This document shows, piece by piece, positions 8,157 through 16,403 of a stretch of DNA of 64,000 nucleotides. Source of the DNA: Variovorax paradoxus (GTDB lineage: Bacteria; Pseudomonadota; Gammaproteobacteria; Burkholderiales; Burkholderiaceae_C). The stretch covers positions 1,174,501-1,238,500 of the forward strand of contig CP063167.1 of assembly GCA_016806145.1 (NCBI GenBank), given 5' to 3'. The first letter of the stretch is position 1. Each line of letters begins with the position of its first letter. The position numbers were made by a program, and so were the translations under genes. The notes under the pieces were generated by a model. The model was not told the origin of the DNA, made no database searches, and was given only the letters and a program-made list of their open reading frames with translations.

Positions 8157-9577
8157 GCATGAACCTCGTCACCCTGCTGTACCTGCTGGCCAGCATCTGC
8201 TTCATCCAGGCGCTCAAGGGCCTGAGCCATCCCACCACCTCGATCCGCGGCAACGTCTTCGGCATGACCGGCATGGCGATCGCCGTGCTGACCACCGGCG
8301 CGCTGATCTACAAGCTCGCCAGCGGCAACCTCGAGGGCCTGGCCTACGTGCTGGTCGCGCTGGTCGTGGGCGGGGGCCTCGGTGCCTACATGGCCAACAA
8401 GGTCGAGATGACCAAGATGCCCGAGCTGGTGGCCTTCATGCACAGCATGATCGGTCTTGCTGCCGTGTTCATCGCGGTGGCCGCGGTGGCAGAGCCGCAT
8501 GCCTTCAACATCGCGCTCAAGGGCGATCCGATCCCCGCGGGCAACCGCCTGGAGCTGTTCCTGGGCGCGGCCATCGGCGCCATCACCTTCAGCGGCTCGG
8601 TGATCGCCTTCGGCAAGCTCTCGGGCAAGTACAAGTTCCGCCTGTTCCAGGGCGCGCCGGTGCAGTTCGCGGGCCAGCACATGCTCAACCTCGTGCTGGG
8701 CCTGGCGACCGTGGGCCTGGGCCTCGTCTTCATGGCGACGGAGAACTGGACGGCGTTCTTCGCGATGCTCGCGCTGGCCTTCGTGATGGGCGTGCTGATC
8801 ATCATCCCGATCGGCGGGGCGGACATGCCGGTGGTGGTGTCGATGCTCAACAGCTACTCGGGCTGGGCGGCCGCGGGCATCGGCTTCAGCCTGAACAACG
8901 CGATGCTGATCGTGGCGGGCAGCCTCGTGGGCAGCTCGGGCGCGATCCTGAGCTACATCATGTGCAAGGCGATGAACCGCTCGTTCTTCAACGTGATCCT
9001 GGGCGGCTTCGGTGGCGACGCGGCGGCGGCCACGGGCGGCGCGAAGGAGCAGCGCCCCGTCAAGAGCGGCAGCGCCGACGACGCGGCCTTCGTGCTGGGC
9101 AATGCCGAGACGGTGGTGATCGTGCCGGGCTACGGCCTGGCGGTGGCCCGCGCGCAGCACGCGGTCAAGGAGCTCGCGGCCAAGCTCACCGAGAAGGGCA
9201 TCACGGTGAAGTACGCGATCCATCCGGTGGCCGGGCGCATGCCGGGGCACATGAACGTGCTGCTGGCGGAGGCCGAGGTGCCGTACGACCAGGTGTTCGA
9301 GATGGAGGACATCAACGGCGAGTTCGGCCAGGCCGACGTGGCGATCATCCTGGGTGCCAACGACGTGGTGAACCCGGCCGCGCACACCAAGGGCAGCCCG
9401 ATCTACGGCATGCCGATCCTGGAGGCCTACATGGCCAAGACGGTGATCGTGAACAAGCGCTCCATGGCCGCCGGCTACGCAGGGCTGGACAACGAGCTGT
9501 TCTACATGGAAAAGACCATGATGGTGTTCGGCGACGCCAAGAAGGTGGTCGAGGAGATGGGCAAGGCGGTCGAATAG
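8153..9577 (+). CDS. pntB: NAD(P) transhydrogenase subunit beta
   Basis: 474 residues from the GTG at 8153, which has GAGGGAG 7 bases upstream; the ATG at 8159 is the alternative start. The N-terminal half is membrane-embedded (dII). The C-terminal half is the NADP(H)-binding dIII domain with VVIVPGYGLAVARAQHAV, HPVAGRMPGHMNVLLAEA and the NDVVNPAA loop. It completes the three-gene transhydrogenase. A near-identical internal piece of this gene recurs at 15.9-16.3 kb. Confidence 0.95.
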   Translation: MSMNLVTLLYLLASICFIQALKGLSHPTTSIRGNVFGMTGMAIAVLTTGALIYKLASGNLEGLAYVLVALVVGGGLGAYMANKVEMTKMPELVAFMHSMIGLAAVFIAVAAVAEPHAFNIALKGDPIPAGNRLELFLGAAIGAITFSGSVIAFGKLSGKYKFRLFQGAPVQFAGQHMLNLVLGLATVGLGLVFMATENWTAFFAMLALAFVMGVLIIIPIGGADMPVVVSMLNSYSGWAAAGIGFSLNNAMLIVAGSLVGSSGAILSYIMCKAMNRSFFNVILGGFGGDAAAATGGAKEQRPVKSGSADDAAFVLGNAETVVIVPGYGLAVARAQHAVKELAAKLTEKGITVKYAIHPVAGRMPGHMNVLLAEAEVPYDQVFEMEDINGEFGQADVAIILGANDVVNPAAHTKGSPIYGMPILEAYMAKTVIVNKRSMAAGYAGLDNELFYMEKTMMVFGDAKKVVEEMGKAVE

Positions 9578-9944
9578 CGAATGCGGCGCCAATCGCTTGC
9601 GTTGCGGCATCACCCAAGCCTGTCCCTTGTCGGCGTCTAGGCGGCGAGCCATGTTTCGGTGGAAATCTTCGAAGGGCGTGTAACCAGCAGTCATCTCTTG
9701 TCGAACTAAGCCCTGAGCAAGCGCCAGGCCGGCGTTGTCTGGCTGCTTGCCAAGCCATTGAAAGGGCATGAGATGAAAAGTTCTAAACACACGCACTACC
9801 TGCTGTCTGATCGCGGTGCCTTCCGTGGTTCACGCAGCGAGTCGACTCACAACGGGTCGCGATCGACACCACGCTGGGGGGTGTACCTTCACATAAGCGG
9901 TCTTGCGCTGACTGCCTCCAACAGTTGCACGGGAGCGTAGGCGA
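9578..9944. other. Intergenic region between pntB and the catalase-like gene
   Basis: 367 bases. A 60-codon open frame (9758-9940) has no convincing ribosome site and no recognisable product. I see no clear terminator hairpin. The region probably holds the promoter of the peroxidase gene, but no element can be assigned. Confidence 0.5.
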
Positions 9945-11012
9945 ATGAAGACCCCACAGGATCAAACTGCCACCGGGCGACCTACTGTCGTCCGATTCGC
10001 CGCGATCGCTCTTTCAGTCGGGGCCGTGGCCTGTGCCTTTGCCTACGCAGCTGGGTGGCTGACACCTGCGCGCCTGACGCCCGCCAAGATTGTGGATTCG
10101 CTCGCGCCGGCCAGCGGACCGGTCAAGGGATTCCGACGCAATCATGCGAAGGGTATTTGCTTTGCTGGAAACTTCGAGGCGAATGGCGAGGCGGTCGCAG
10201 TTTCGCGAGCGGCCATCTTCAAGGCTGGGAGTTATCCGGTCATGGGTCGCTTCAACCTCGCGGGCCCGATTCCGACCATGGCGGACGGCACCGGTCGTGT
10301 ACGTGGATTGAGTCTTCGAATCGAGGCGCCAGACCGGCAGGAGTGGCGCACCGCGATGATCAACGCGCCGTTCTTTCCGATCGCCACGCCGAAGGAGTTC
10401 TATGAACTTCAGCGTGCCAGTGCGAACAAGAACGACCCCGGCGCAATCAAGCAGTTTGCAGCCAGCCATCCTTCGCTTCGCGAGTTCGGTGCGTGGGCGG
10501 GCAGTGCTCCATATGCCGAGTCCTACGCGGAAGATCGCTTCAACAGCCTCAACAGTTTCATGCTGACCAACGCACAGGGTCAGAAGCAGGCCGTGCGCTG
10601 GTCATTCATTCCGACCGCCGCGATGGTTCCGGTGCCTTCGGAGGACTTGAAGAAGCGCGATCCCGACTTTCTCTTCAAGGAGCTCACCCAACGAGTCGCC
10701 GATGCCCCGCAAAAGTGGAAGCTGGTATTCACGCTCGCCAATCCGGGCGATCCCACGGCCGACCCCACCAAGGTTTGGCCCGCCGATCGCCGACAGATAG
10801 AAGCGGGCACGCTCGTGGTGACCCGGATCGAAGCCGAGGCCAACGGACCGTGCCGCGACATCAACTTCGATCCCACGGTTCTGCCGGAGGGAATGCAGAC
10901 CTCCGACGATCCGTTCCCCGCGGCGCGCTCGGCGGCCTATGCGGTGTCCTATGACCGCCGCACCTCGGAGTCGGAACACTACCCGCGCGTTCAAGCCGGA
11001 GCCAAGCCATGA
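9945..11012 (+). CDS. Catalase-like heme peroxidase, membrane-anchored
   Basis: 355 residues of the catalase-related peroxidase family (SrpA/KatA-like minimal catalases). An N-terminal hydrophobic segment (residues about 15-38) suggests export or an inner-membrane anchor. The distal heme His is in RRNHAKG (His67), and the C-terminal AYAVSYDRR is consistent with the proximal Tyr region. It overlaps the cytochrome b561 gene by 4 bases (ATGA), so the two are translationally coupled; the cytochrome may supply electrons for peroxide reduction in the periplasm. Confidence 0.88.
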   Translation: MKTPQDQTATGRPTVVRFAAIALSVGAVACAFAYAAGWLTPARLTPAKIVDSLAPASGPVKGFRRNHAKGICFAGNFEANGEAVAVSRAAIFKAGSYPVMGRFNLAGPIPTMADGTGRVRGLSLRIEAPDRQEWRTAMINAPFFPIATPKEFYELQRASANKNDPGAIKQFAASHPSLREFGAWAGSAPYAESYAEDRFNSLNSFMLTNAQGQKQAVRWSFIPTAAMVPVPSEDLKKRDPDFLFKELTQRVADAPQKWKLVFTLANPGDPTADPTKVWPADRRQIEAGTLVVTRIEAEANGPCRDINFDPTVLPEGMQTSDDPFPAARSAAYAVSYDRRTSESEHYPRVQAGAKP

Positions 11013-11554
11013 ACCATCCAAGCATGAAATTCTCGAAGCTGCAGCGCGTGCTCCATTGGGTCATGGCGATCGGCATCCTCGCGATGCTGTTCATCGGGGT
11101 GGGCATGATGTCCACGATCGATCGCGCTTACCTGGTGCTGGTGGGCATCCACAAGCAACTCGGCATTGCAATACTCGTACTGGCGCTGCTGCGTCTCGTC
11201 GTGCGATGGCGCAGCGGGGCACCGTCGCTGCCGGCGAGCATGAGCGAGCCCATGAAGCTCGCGGCAAGGTTGTCGCATGTCGCGTTCTATGCGCTGATGA
11301 TCGCGATGCCTTTGCTCGGGTGGTCCATGTTGTCGGCTGCGGACTATCCCGTGACCTTGGCCGGGATGCGGCTCCCCTCGATCGTTCCAGCCAGTGCCGA
11401 GTTGCACAGCATCCTGTGGAGCGCCCATCGCTTCCTGGCGTTCTGCCTGTTCGCCTTGTTCTTGCTGCACTTCGCCGCCGCGCTTCTTCATGCCTGGGTG
11501 CGAAGGGATGGCGTCTTCGAGACCATGACCTTTGGTCGTCGAGGTGGTCGCTGA
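11009..11554 (+). CDS. Cytochrome b561
   Basis: 181 residues with four hydrophobic helices and His residues placed as in bacterial di-heme cytochrome b561 (LQRVLHWVMAIGIL, HKQLGI, LSHVAFYALMIAMPLLGW, HRFLAFCLFALFLLHFAAALLHAW). It is an inner-membrane quinol-oxidising electron carrier by family knowledge. It starts inside the stop of the catalase-like gene (ATGA overlap), as in other peroxidase/b561 pairs. No regulator is next to it. Confidence 0.92.
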   Translation: MNHPSMKFSKLQRVLHWVMAIGILAMLFIGVGMMSTIDRAYLVLVGIHKQLGIAILVLALLRLVVRWRSGAPSLPASMSEPMKLAARLSHVAFYALMIAMPLLGWSMLSAADYPVTLAGMRLPSIVPASAELHSILWSAHRFLAFCLFALFLLHFAAALLHAWVRRDGVFETMTFGRRGGR

Positions 11555-11616
11555 TTCATTCGGCCGATCGTGAAGGCGCGCGGGTTCCAGGACCGAAGCG
11601 GCCCCGTCGTTGCCGT

Positions 11617-12639
11617 TCAGCGTGTCGAACCAGCCCGAGGCGCTTGCTGCAATTGCCGCGCTAGGACGAAGTCGGCGATGGCGTCGACGACCCCTGGTGC
11701 CAGTGGAAGGTCGGCACGACCGTAGGTCGCGAGATTGGCGGCCCGATCGTCGGTCTCGACGGCTTTCAGCACATGGTTCGCCTCCGGAAGCAGCACCAGC
11801 TTCGACTGCGCCGCCGCCTGACGCAGCCGCTGTGCGTCCGCGACGCCGACTTGGAGGTCGCGGCCGCCCTGCACGATCAGCAGGGGCTTCGTGTACCGGC
11901 CGGCCAACTTCGCGGGGTCGATGGCGAATGCGCTGATCAGGAACCCCTGCACTTTCGGGTGGAACACACGCCGCAGCGCCGGTTGCACATCGGCCATCTC
12001 CACCCGGCGGCCGGCTTCGAGCGCATCGATGGCGGCCATGGCCTGGTCTAGCAGCGGCGCGTTGGCGGGATTGGCCCGCAACTGCTCACGCAGTACCTGC
12101 CCCATCGGCCGGCCCGTGCTCGCCACCAGGACTAAGCCGCAGATGGCCGGATCCTGCCGCGCGGCCGCCGCCGCGAGCGCGACCATTCCGCCCTCGCTGT
12201 GGCCCAGCACCCAGACGCATCCGGCGCCGGAGGCCTCACGAATCGTGTCGACCCAGCGGCGCACGTCCTCCGCGTAGTCCTCGATGGTGACCGCGTCGGG
12301 GTCGGCAACCGCGCCGGCGCTGCCGTACAGGCCGCGCTTGTCGATCCGCACTGTCGCGATCCCTTTCGCTGCGAGGCCTTCGGCCAGGAGCCGGTACGTC
12401 GAGGCCTTCACTCCCAGCGGGCTGTTGCCGTCGCGGTCCGTGGGGCCAGAGCCTGGCACGATCAGTAGCACCGGAGCGAGCGGCGTAGCCGGAGCAGCCG
12501 GCGACAGCAGGGTGCCCCGCAGCGGACCCAGCGGCCCGGGCGCCTCCAGCGGCTTCTCGCGCGGTTCGGCGGCAGCTGCGCTGACCACGGTGGCGGCGAT
12601 GGCGGCCCTCGCCAGCAGATGGAGGAGGCAGGCTTTCAT
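11617..12639 (-). CDS. Secreted alpha/beta hydrolase (S33-like)
   Basis: 340 residues with a signal peptide (MKACLLHLLARAAIAATVVSAAAAE). The hydrolase core has the oxyanion loop LLIVPGSGPTDRDGN, the nucleophile elbow GHSEGG, the acid in LLIVQGGRDLQVG and the catalytic His in PEANHVLK. All triad members are visible. Predicted location is the periplasm. It is convergent with the cytochrome b561 gene and stands alone; the substrate is unknown. Confidence 0.87.
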   Translation of the reverse strand: MKACLLHLLARAAIAATVVSAAAAEPREKPLEAPGPLGPLRGTLLSPAAPATPLAPVLLIVPGSGPTDRDGNSPLGVKASTYRLLAEGLAAKGIATVRIDKRGLYGSAGAVADPDAVTIEDYAEDVRRWVDTIREASGAGCVWVLGHSEGGMVALAAAAARQDPAICGLVLVASTGRPMGQVLREQLRANPANAPLLDQAMAAIDALEAGRRVEMADVQPALRRVFHPKVQGFLISAFAIDPAKLAGRYTKPLLIVQGGRDLQVGVADAQRLRQAAAQSKLVLLPEANHVLKAVETDDRAANLATYGRADLPLAPGVVDAIADFVLARQLQQAPRAGSTR

Positions 12640-12980
12640 TTCTTCATGGACCTTTGACTCGATCCCCCAAGAGCGGGTCGGCCAAGACTATAAGGCTACC
12701 ATCGCCGCCCCGCATCGAAGAACGCGAAGGACGACCTCCCTGTTGGCCTCGTTGCGGCGCCTTCATGTCTCATTGTCTCACCGCGAGACCCGATCCATGA
12801 CCACCGCGAGCTTTGAAGCACCCGCCTCCGTTCGGGTCCATGGTGGGTCTGTCTAGGCGGCCGACTGAAGGCCGTGAACCTTCGGGCATCCGCGGCAATC
12901 AAATGGAGCTCTTCTGCCGTGCTCTCCAGGCCAAGCAGTTTCCAACCCTCCCGTCCGGAATTGGTTGGTGCCAACAGCCC
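12640..12980. other. Intergenic region between hydrolase and MFS genes
   Basis: 341 bases between two minus-strand genes. No conserved small ORF, strong hairpin or regulator site was recognised. The promoter of the alpha/beta hydrolase should lie next to 12640. Confidence 0.4.
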
Positions 12981-14441
12981 CTAGTTGGGTGCCGGCCGGG
13001 CAGCGACACCGACTCCCGACCTCGAAGCCACAACGGACAGGATGGCCGCAACGGTCAGACTGGCCCCGATGCAAAGCATGGCGGCAATCAGTCCCTTGGC
13101 CATGGAGCTCGCGCTCGGCGAAGTACCTGCGACGCTGAAGAAGACGCCGCCGATGACCGCGACGCCCAGGGCGGCGCTGATCTGCAAGGCCGAGTTGGTG
13201 ATGCCGGCAATCATCCCGGAGCCGCTCACCGGTGCGCGGTCGATGACCGAGCGCACGAGGGTAGGCAGTGCCCATCCCTGCCCGAAACCCAGCAGTCCCA
13301 CCGCAACGATGAGCGGAAACTGGGCCGGCATTTGTGCGGGGGCGCCAGCAACCAGCACCGCAAGGTACAAGCACCCGGCCACCTCGAGCAGCATGCCGAT
13401 GGCGGGAACCCAACTGCCAAAGAGACGGACGGCCAGCGGTGTCGTCAACGGACCGATGAAGAAGCCGACGCCGAAGGGCAGGAACACCAGTCCTGTTGCC
13501 AAAGGATCCAGTCCCAGCGCCGACTGTAGGTAGACGGAGAACACCAGGAAGAAGGCAGAGACGACGTAGAAGAAAAGAACGCCGGCGAGACCGCTCATCA
13601 ATCCCGGCATGCGGACCAGGTCGATGCTGACGAGCGGGACGCCGCCTCGTCGAGAAAACGCCTTTTCATAGCGCCAGAAACCGAGCGCGGCGACAGGTGT
13701 CGCGATGAGCATGGCGCATGCCCACCATGGCCAGCCCCTTTCGCGCCCCTCTACCAGCGGCACGATCAGCAGGCTCAGCGTGAGCGCGCAGAGCAGAACA
13801 CCGCCCCAGTCGATGGGCGCGGGGCTATCGCCACGAACGTTCGGCAGCAAGGGCAATCCACCGATCAGGACCGCAGCCACCACGGGCAAATTGATCAGGA
13901 AGATGATTCGCCACTGGAGGTGAAAGACGTCTGCGGAGATCAATGCGCCGCCCAGGGCTTGCGCGATTACTGCCGCCAGCCCGACGGTGGCGCCATAGAG
14001 GCCCAGCGCACGCGAGCGCTCCCGCACCGGGAACAGCGCATGAACGGAGGCCAGCCCTTGAGGGGCCATGGCGGCTGCGCTGAGACCTTGGAGTATGCGT
14101 CCCACGATGAGCATGGAAGGCGAGCTTGCGAGGCCGCACAGCAAGGACGTGAGTCCGAAGCCGCTGATGCCCAGCAGGAACATGCGCCGTCGGCCGAAGA
14201 GGTCGCCAAGCCGCCCACCGGTGATGAGGAAGACCGCGTAAGCCGCCGCATATCCGGAGATCACCAGTTGCAATTCAGCAGCACTCGTGCCGAGGTCGCC
14301 CTGAATGGACGGCAACGCAACATTGACGATGAAGAAGTCGAGCGGAGGCAGGAACGCCCCCACCAGCAACACCGCGAATGCGAGCCACCGATGCGAATCT
14401 GAACTTGCTTCTTGCATGATTTCGGTTGCGGCGGCGCGCAT
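12981..14441 (-). CDS. MFS drug efflux transporter (EmrB/QacA-like, DHA2)
   Basis: 486 residues and about 14 hydrophobic helices. The family motif GGRLGDLFGRRRMFLLG is in loop 2-3 and LDFFIVNVALPSIQGDL is in helix 1, typical of 14-TM DHA2 proton-driven exporters. The start ATG at 14441 overlaps the stop of the upstream SnoaL-like gene (TGATG), so the two are coupled. Both are divergent from a TetR gene across operator-like repeats, the usual layout for a TetR-repressed efflux operon. Confidence 0.92.
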   Translation of the reverse strand: MRAAATEIMQEASSDSHRWLAFAVLLVGAFLPPLDFFIVNVALPSIQGDLGTSAAELQLVISGYAAAYAVFLITGGRLGDLFGRRRMFLLGISGFGLTSLLCGLASSPSMLIVGRILQGLSAAAMAPQGLASVHALFPVRERSRALGLYGATVGLAAVIAQALGGALISADVFHLQWRIIFLINLPVVAAVLIGGLPLLPNVRGDSPAPIDWGGVLLCALTLSLLIVPLVEGRERGWPWWACAMLIATPVAALGFWRYEKAFSRRGGVPLVSIDLVRMPGLMSGLAGVLFFYVVSAFFLVFSVYLQSALGLDPLATGLVFLPFGVGFFIGPLTTPLAVRLFGSWVPAIGMLLEVAGCLYLAVLVAGAPAQMPAQFPLIVAVGLLGFGQGWALPTLVRSVIDRAPVSGSGMIAGITNSALQISAALGVAVIGGVFFSVAGTSPSASSMAKGLIAAMLCIGASLTVAAILSVVASRSGVGVAARPAPN

Positions 14442-14914
14442 CAGATGGGGCGACCGAAGCGTTCCGTGCCCATGATGGGGGCCCAGTTCTGCAGCGGCGT
14501 GGCGAAATGCATCTCGAAGATGCGCTGCTGGAACGCCCATCGCCCGTCTCTTCGCTGGTAGATATCCTTGTACTGGCCGCTCACTTGCAGCGGTCCCTTC
14601 TCGACGTCGTAGAAGAGGCAGTCCGCCGCAACCAGGCCATGGCCGTTGTCGCCGTCGAGCGTGATGATCGTGTTCGCCATCCAGTGATGCATGTGCGGCA
14701 TGCGTTTCATGTTGACGCGTGCTTGCGCCAGGATCTCATCGAGTCCTTCCGAGTTTCCATTGGCGCCGAGCAAGAGCCGAGAGTCGGGATGCCATAGGGT
14801 GGCGAGGAGTTCCACATTCATCGTGTCGAACGCTTCCGCATAGTTGGCGATCAAGGCATCGATGGCGAAGCGGCTTTCGATGGCGTCAAGGCGAGCTTCA
14901 AGTTCTTGGGACAT
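14441..14914 (-). CDS. SnoaL-like/NTF2-fold protein
   Basis: 157 residues. It has the alpha+beta cone fold signature IDALIANYAEAFDTMNVELLATLWHPDSRLL, followed by beta strands ending QYKDIYQRRDGRWAFQQRIFEMHF, as in SnoaL_4/NTF2-like proteins. The ATG at 14914 has ggag upstream. Family members are small cyclases, isomerases or dehydratases; no specific activity can be assigned. It is the first gene of the TetR-divergent operon with the MFS exporter. Confidence 0.8.
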   Translation of the reverse strand: MSQELEARLDAIESRFAIDALIANYAEAFDTMNVELLATLWHPDSRLLLGANGNSEGLDEILAQARVNMKRMPHMHHWMANTIITLDGDNGHGLVAADCLFYDVEKGPLQVSGQYKDIYQRRDGRWAFQQRIFEMHFATPLQNWAPIMGTERFGRPI

Positions 14915-14967
14915 GCGGGTTCTCCGTGAGTGAGCGGTGCGAGCGATCTGTGAGCGCACCGGGAAAA

Positions 14968-14983
14968 TGTACCGAGTGGTACA
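14968..14983. promoter_or_regulatory. TetR operator candidate 1
   Basis: TGTACCGAGTGGTACA is a perfect inverted repeat (TGTACC-N4-GGTACA), 54 bases upstream of the SnoaL-like start. It is the best of three related sites between the SnoaL/MFS operon and the divergent TetR gene. Confidence 0.65.
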
Positions 14984-15085
14984 AAAATGAGTAAAAAAAA
15001 GCGCGACTGGAGCGACCGGGGCGTGGAGCCCGCTTCCTGCGCGGGCGCCTGGTGTTCAAGCGCATGCTTCAAACGCGTCGATTTA

Positions 15086-15101
15086 AATATCGATTGGTAC
15101 A
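15086..15101. promoter_or_regulatory. TetR operator candidate 2
   Basis: AATATCGATTGGTACA matches candidate 1 at 12 of 16 positions, keeping the central CGA-T and the right half GGTACA. It is the middle site in the divergent intergenic region. Confidence 0.45.
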
Positions 15102-15194
15102 AATATATGGCGGCGTTCGAAGGCTGTCAACGGCTCGGTTCCCCCCGGTCGATTTGCCAGCCGGGAGAGGAGGTCTTTGCTTGCCGATTTATTG

Positions 15195-15210
15195 TGTATC
15201 GACTAGTATG
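15195..15210. promoter_or_regulatory. TetR operator candidate 3
   Basis: TGTATCGACTAGTATG matches candidate 1 at 11 of 16 positions and lies 25 bases upstream of the TetR start. Its position would allow autorepression. Confidence 0.45.
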
Positions 15211-15235
15211 TAATTTTGAACTGGCGGAGATCTTC

Positions 15236-15865
15236 ATGGCTCAGCGAGGCCGACCGCGCGCATTCGACCGCGATGCGGCCCTTACCTCGGCCATGCACCT
15301 GTTCTGGGAGCATGGCTTTGAATCGACCTCGCTGTCGCAACTGAAGGCGGCGATGGGCAGTGGCATCTCCGCGCCCAGCTTCTATGCGGCCTTCGAGTCC
15401 AAGGAAGCGTTATACAAAGAGGCGCTGGATCGATACATGGAGATCTACGGCCACTTGACCAGAAGCCTGCATGATCCTTCCCTAGAGCCGCGAGAAGCGG
15501 TGTTCCTTGCATTGAAGCGCTCGGCAAAGATGCAGTGGGAGGGAGGGCACCCCAAGGGTTGCATGGTTGCGTTGGGCGTGATGGGAGCCTGCTCGTCGGG
15601 CAGCGAAACCATCACCGCAATGCTCCGAGAGGTGCGCAGTCGCACCCGCGCTGGATTCCGTACCTGCGTCGAGCGGGCCATAAAAAGCGGCGAGCTGCGC
15701 AAGTCCACGAACCCGGCTTCGATGGCCGCCGCGTTCGACAGTTTCTTCTTGGGTCTGTCCGTCCTGGCCCGCGACCGTGTGCGGCTCGCGGTCGTCGAGG
15801 AATCCGTGGTCGAAGCCATGGGCATCTGGGATGCCGCGCTGGATCGATCCGATCATCCAGGCTGA
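15236..15865 (+). CDS. TetR family transcriptional regulator
   Basis: 209 residues beginning MAQRGRPRAFDRDAALTSAMHLFWEHGFESTSLSQLKAAMG, the typical opening and helix-turn-helix of AcrR-type TetR proteins. The C-terminal part resembles the TetR_C domain with many hydrophobic helices. The ATG at 15236 follows cggagatcttc. It is divergent from the SnoaL/MFS operon, and three operator-like sites lie between them, so it most likely represses the efflux operon and itself. Confidence 0.9.
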   Translation: MAQRGRPRAFDRDAALTSAMHLFWEHGFESTSLSQLKAAMGSGISAPSFYAAFESKEALYKEALDRYMEIYGHLTRSLHDPSLEPREAVFLALKRSAKMQWEGGHPKGCMVALGVMGACSSGSETITAMLREVRSRTRAGFRTCVERAIKSGELRKSTNPASMAAAFDSFFLGLSVLARDRVRLAVVEESVVEAMGIWDAALDRSDHPG

Positions 15866-15942
15866 GCTTTCGGTCGACTGGCAATGAACGCGCAGAGCAT
15901 TGCGCTGCCGTGCGCCACGCTCTGGCGAACGGTCGGCTAGCC

Positions 15943-16341
15943 AAGGCCTGCGCCACCCGACCACCTCGACCCGCGGCAACGTCTTCGGCATGACCGGCAT
16001 GGCGATCGCCGTGGTGACCACCGGCGCGCTGATCTACAAGCTCGCCAGCGGCAACCTCGAGAGCCTGGCCTACGTGCTGGTCGCGCTGGTCGTGGGCGGG
16101 GGCCTCGGAGCCTACATGGCCAACAGGGTCGAGATGACCAGGATGCCCGAGCTCCTGGCCTTCATGCACAGCATGATCGGGCTGGCGGCCGTGTTCATCG
16201 CGGTGGCCGCCGTGGCCGAGCCGCATGCCTTCAACATCGCGCTCAAGGGCGACCCGATCCCCGCGGGCAACCGCCTGGAGCTGTTCCTGGGCGCGGCCAT
16301 CGGCGCCATCACCTTCAGCGGCTCGGTGATCGCCCTCGGCA
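15943..16341 (+). pseudogene. pntB: Truncated internal copy of pntB
   Basis: About 400 bases match the internal part of pntB at roughly 8.21-8.61 kb with only scattered differences. The encoded peptide keeps RGNVFGMTGMAIAV, NIALKGDPIPAGNRLELF and GSVIA. It has no start codon region and no dIII domain. Similarity ends abruptly at 16341, where a different sequence leading into the esterase 3' end begins. Many differences are third-position changes, so it may come from a diverged second pnt copy rather than a very recent duplication. Confidence 0.85.
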
Positions 16342-16403
16342 GCGCCCCCCGCCGGCGGCTGCGCGCGAGGCGAGACCTTGGGCAGGCCCGCGTGGCGTGG
16401 CGT

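Noticed and set aside
7889..9796. 635-codon open frame antisense to pntAB/pntB
   Set aside because: His/Arg/Asp-rich shadow of a high-GC gene on the other strand; no ribosome site or domain.
9758..9940. 60-codon frame between pntB and the catalase-like gene
   Set aside because: No convincing ribosome site, low-complexity Ser/Thr-rich product, no family.
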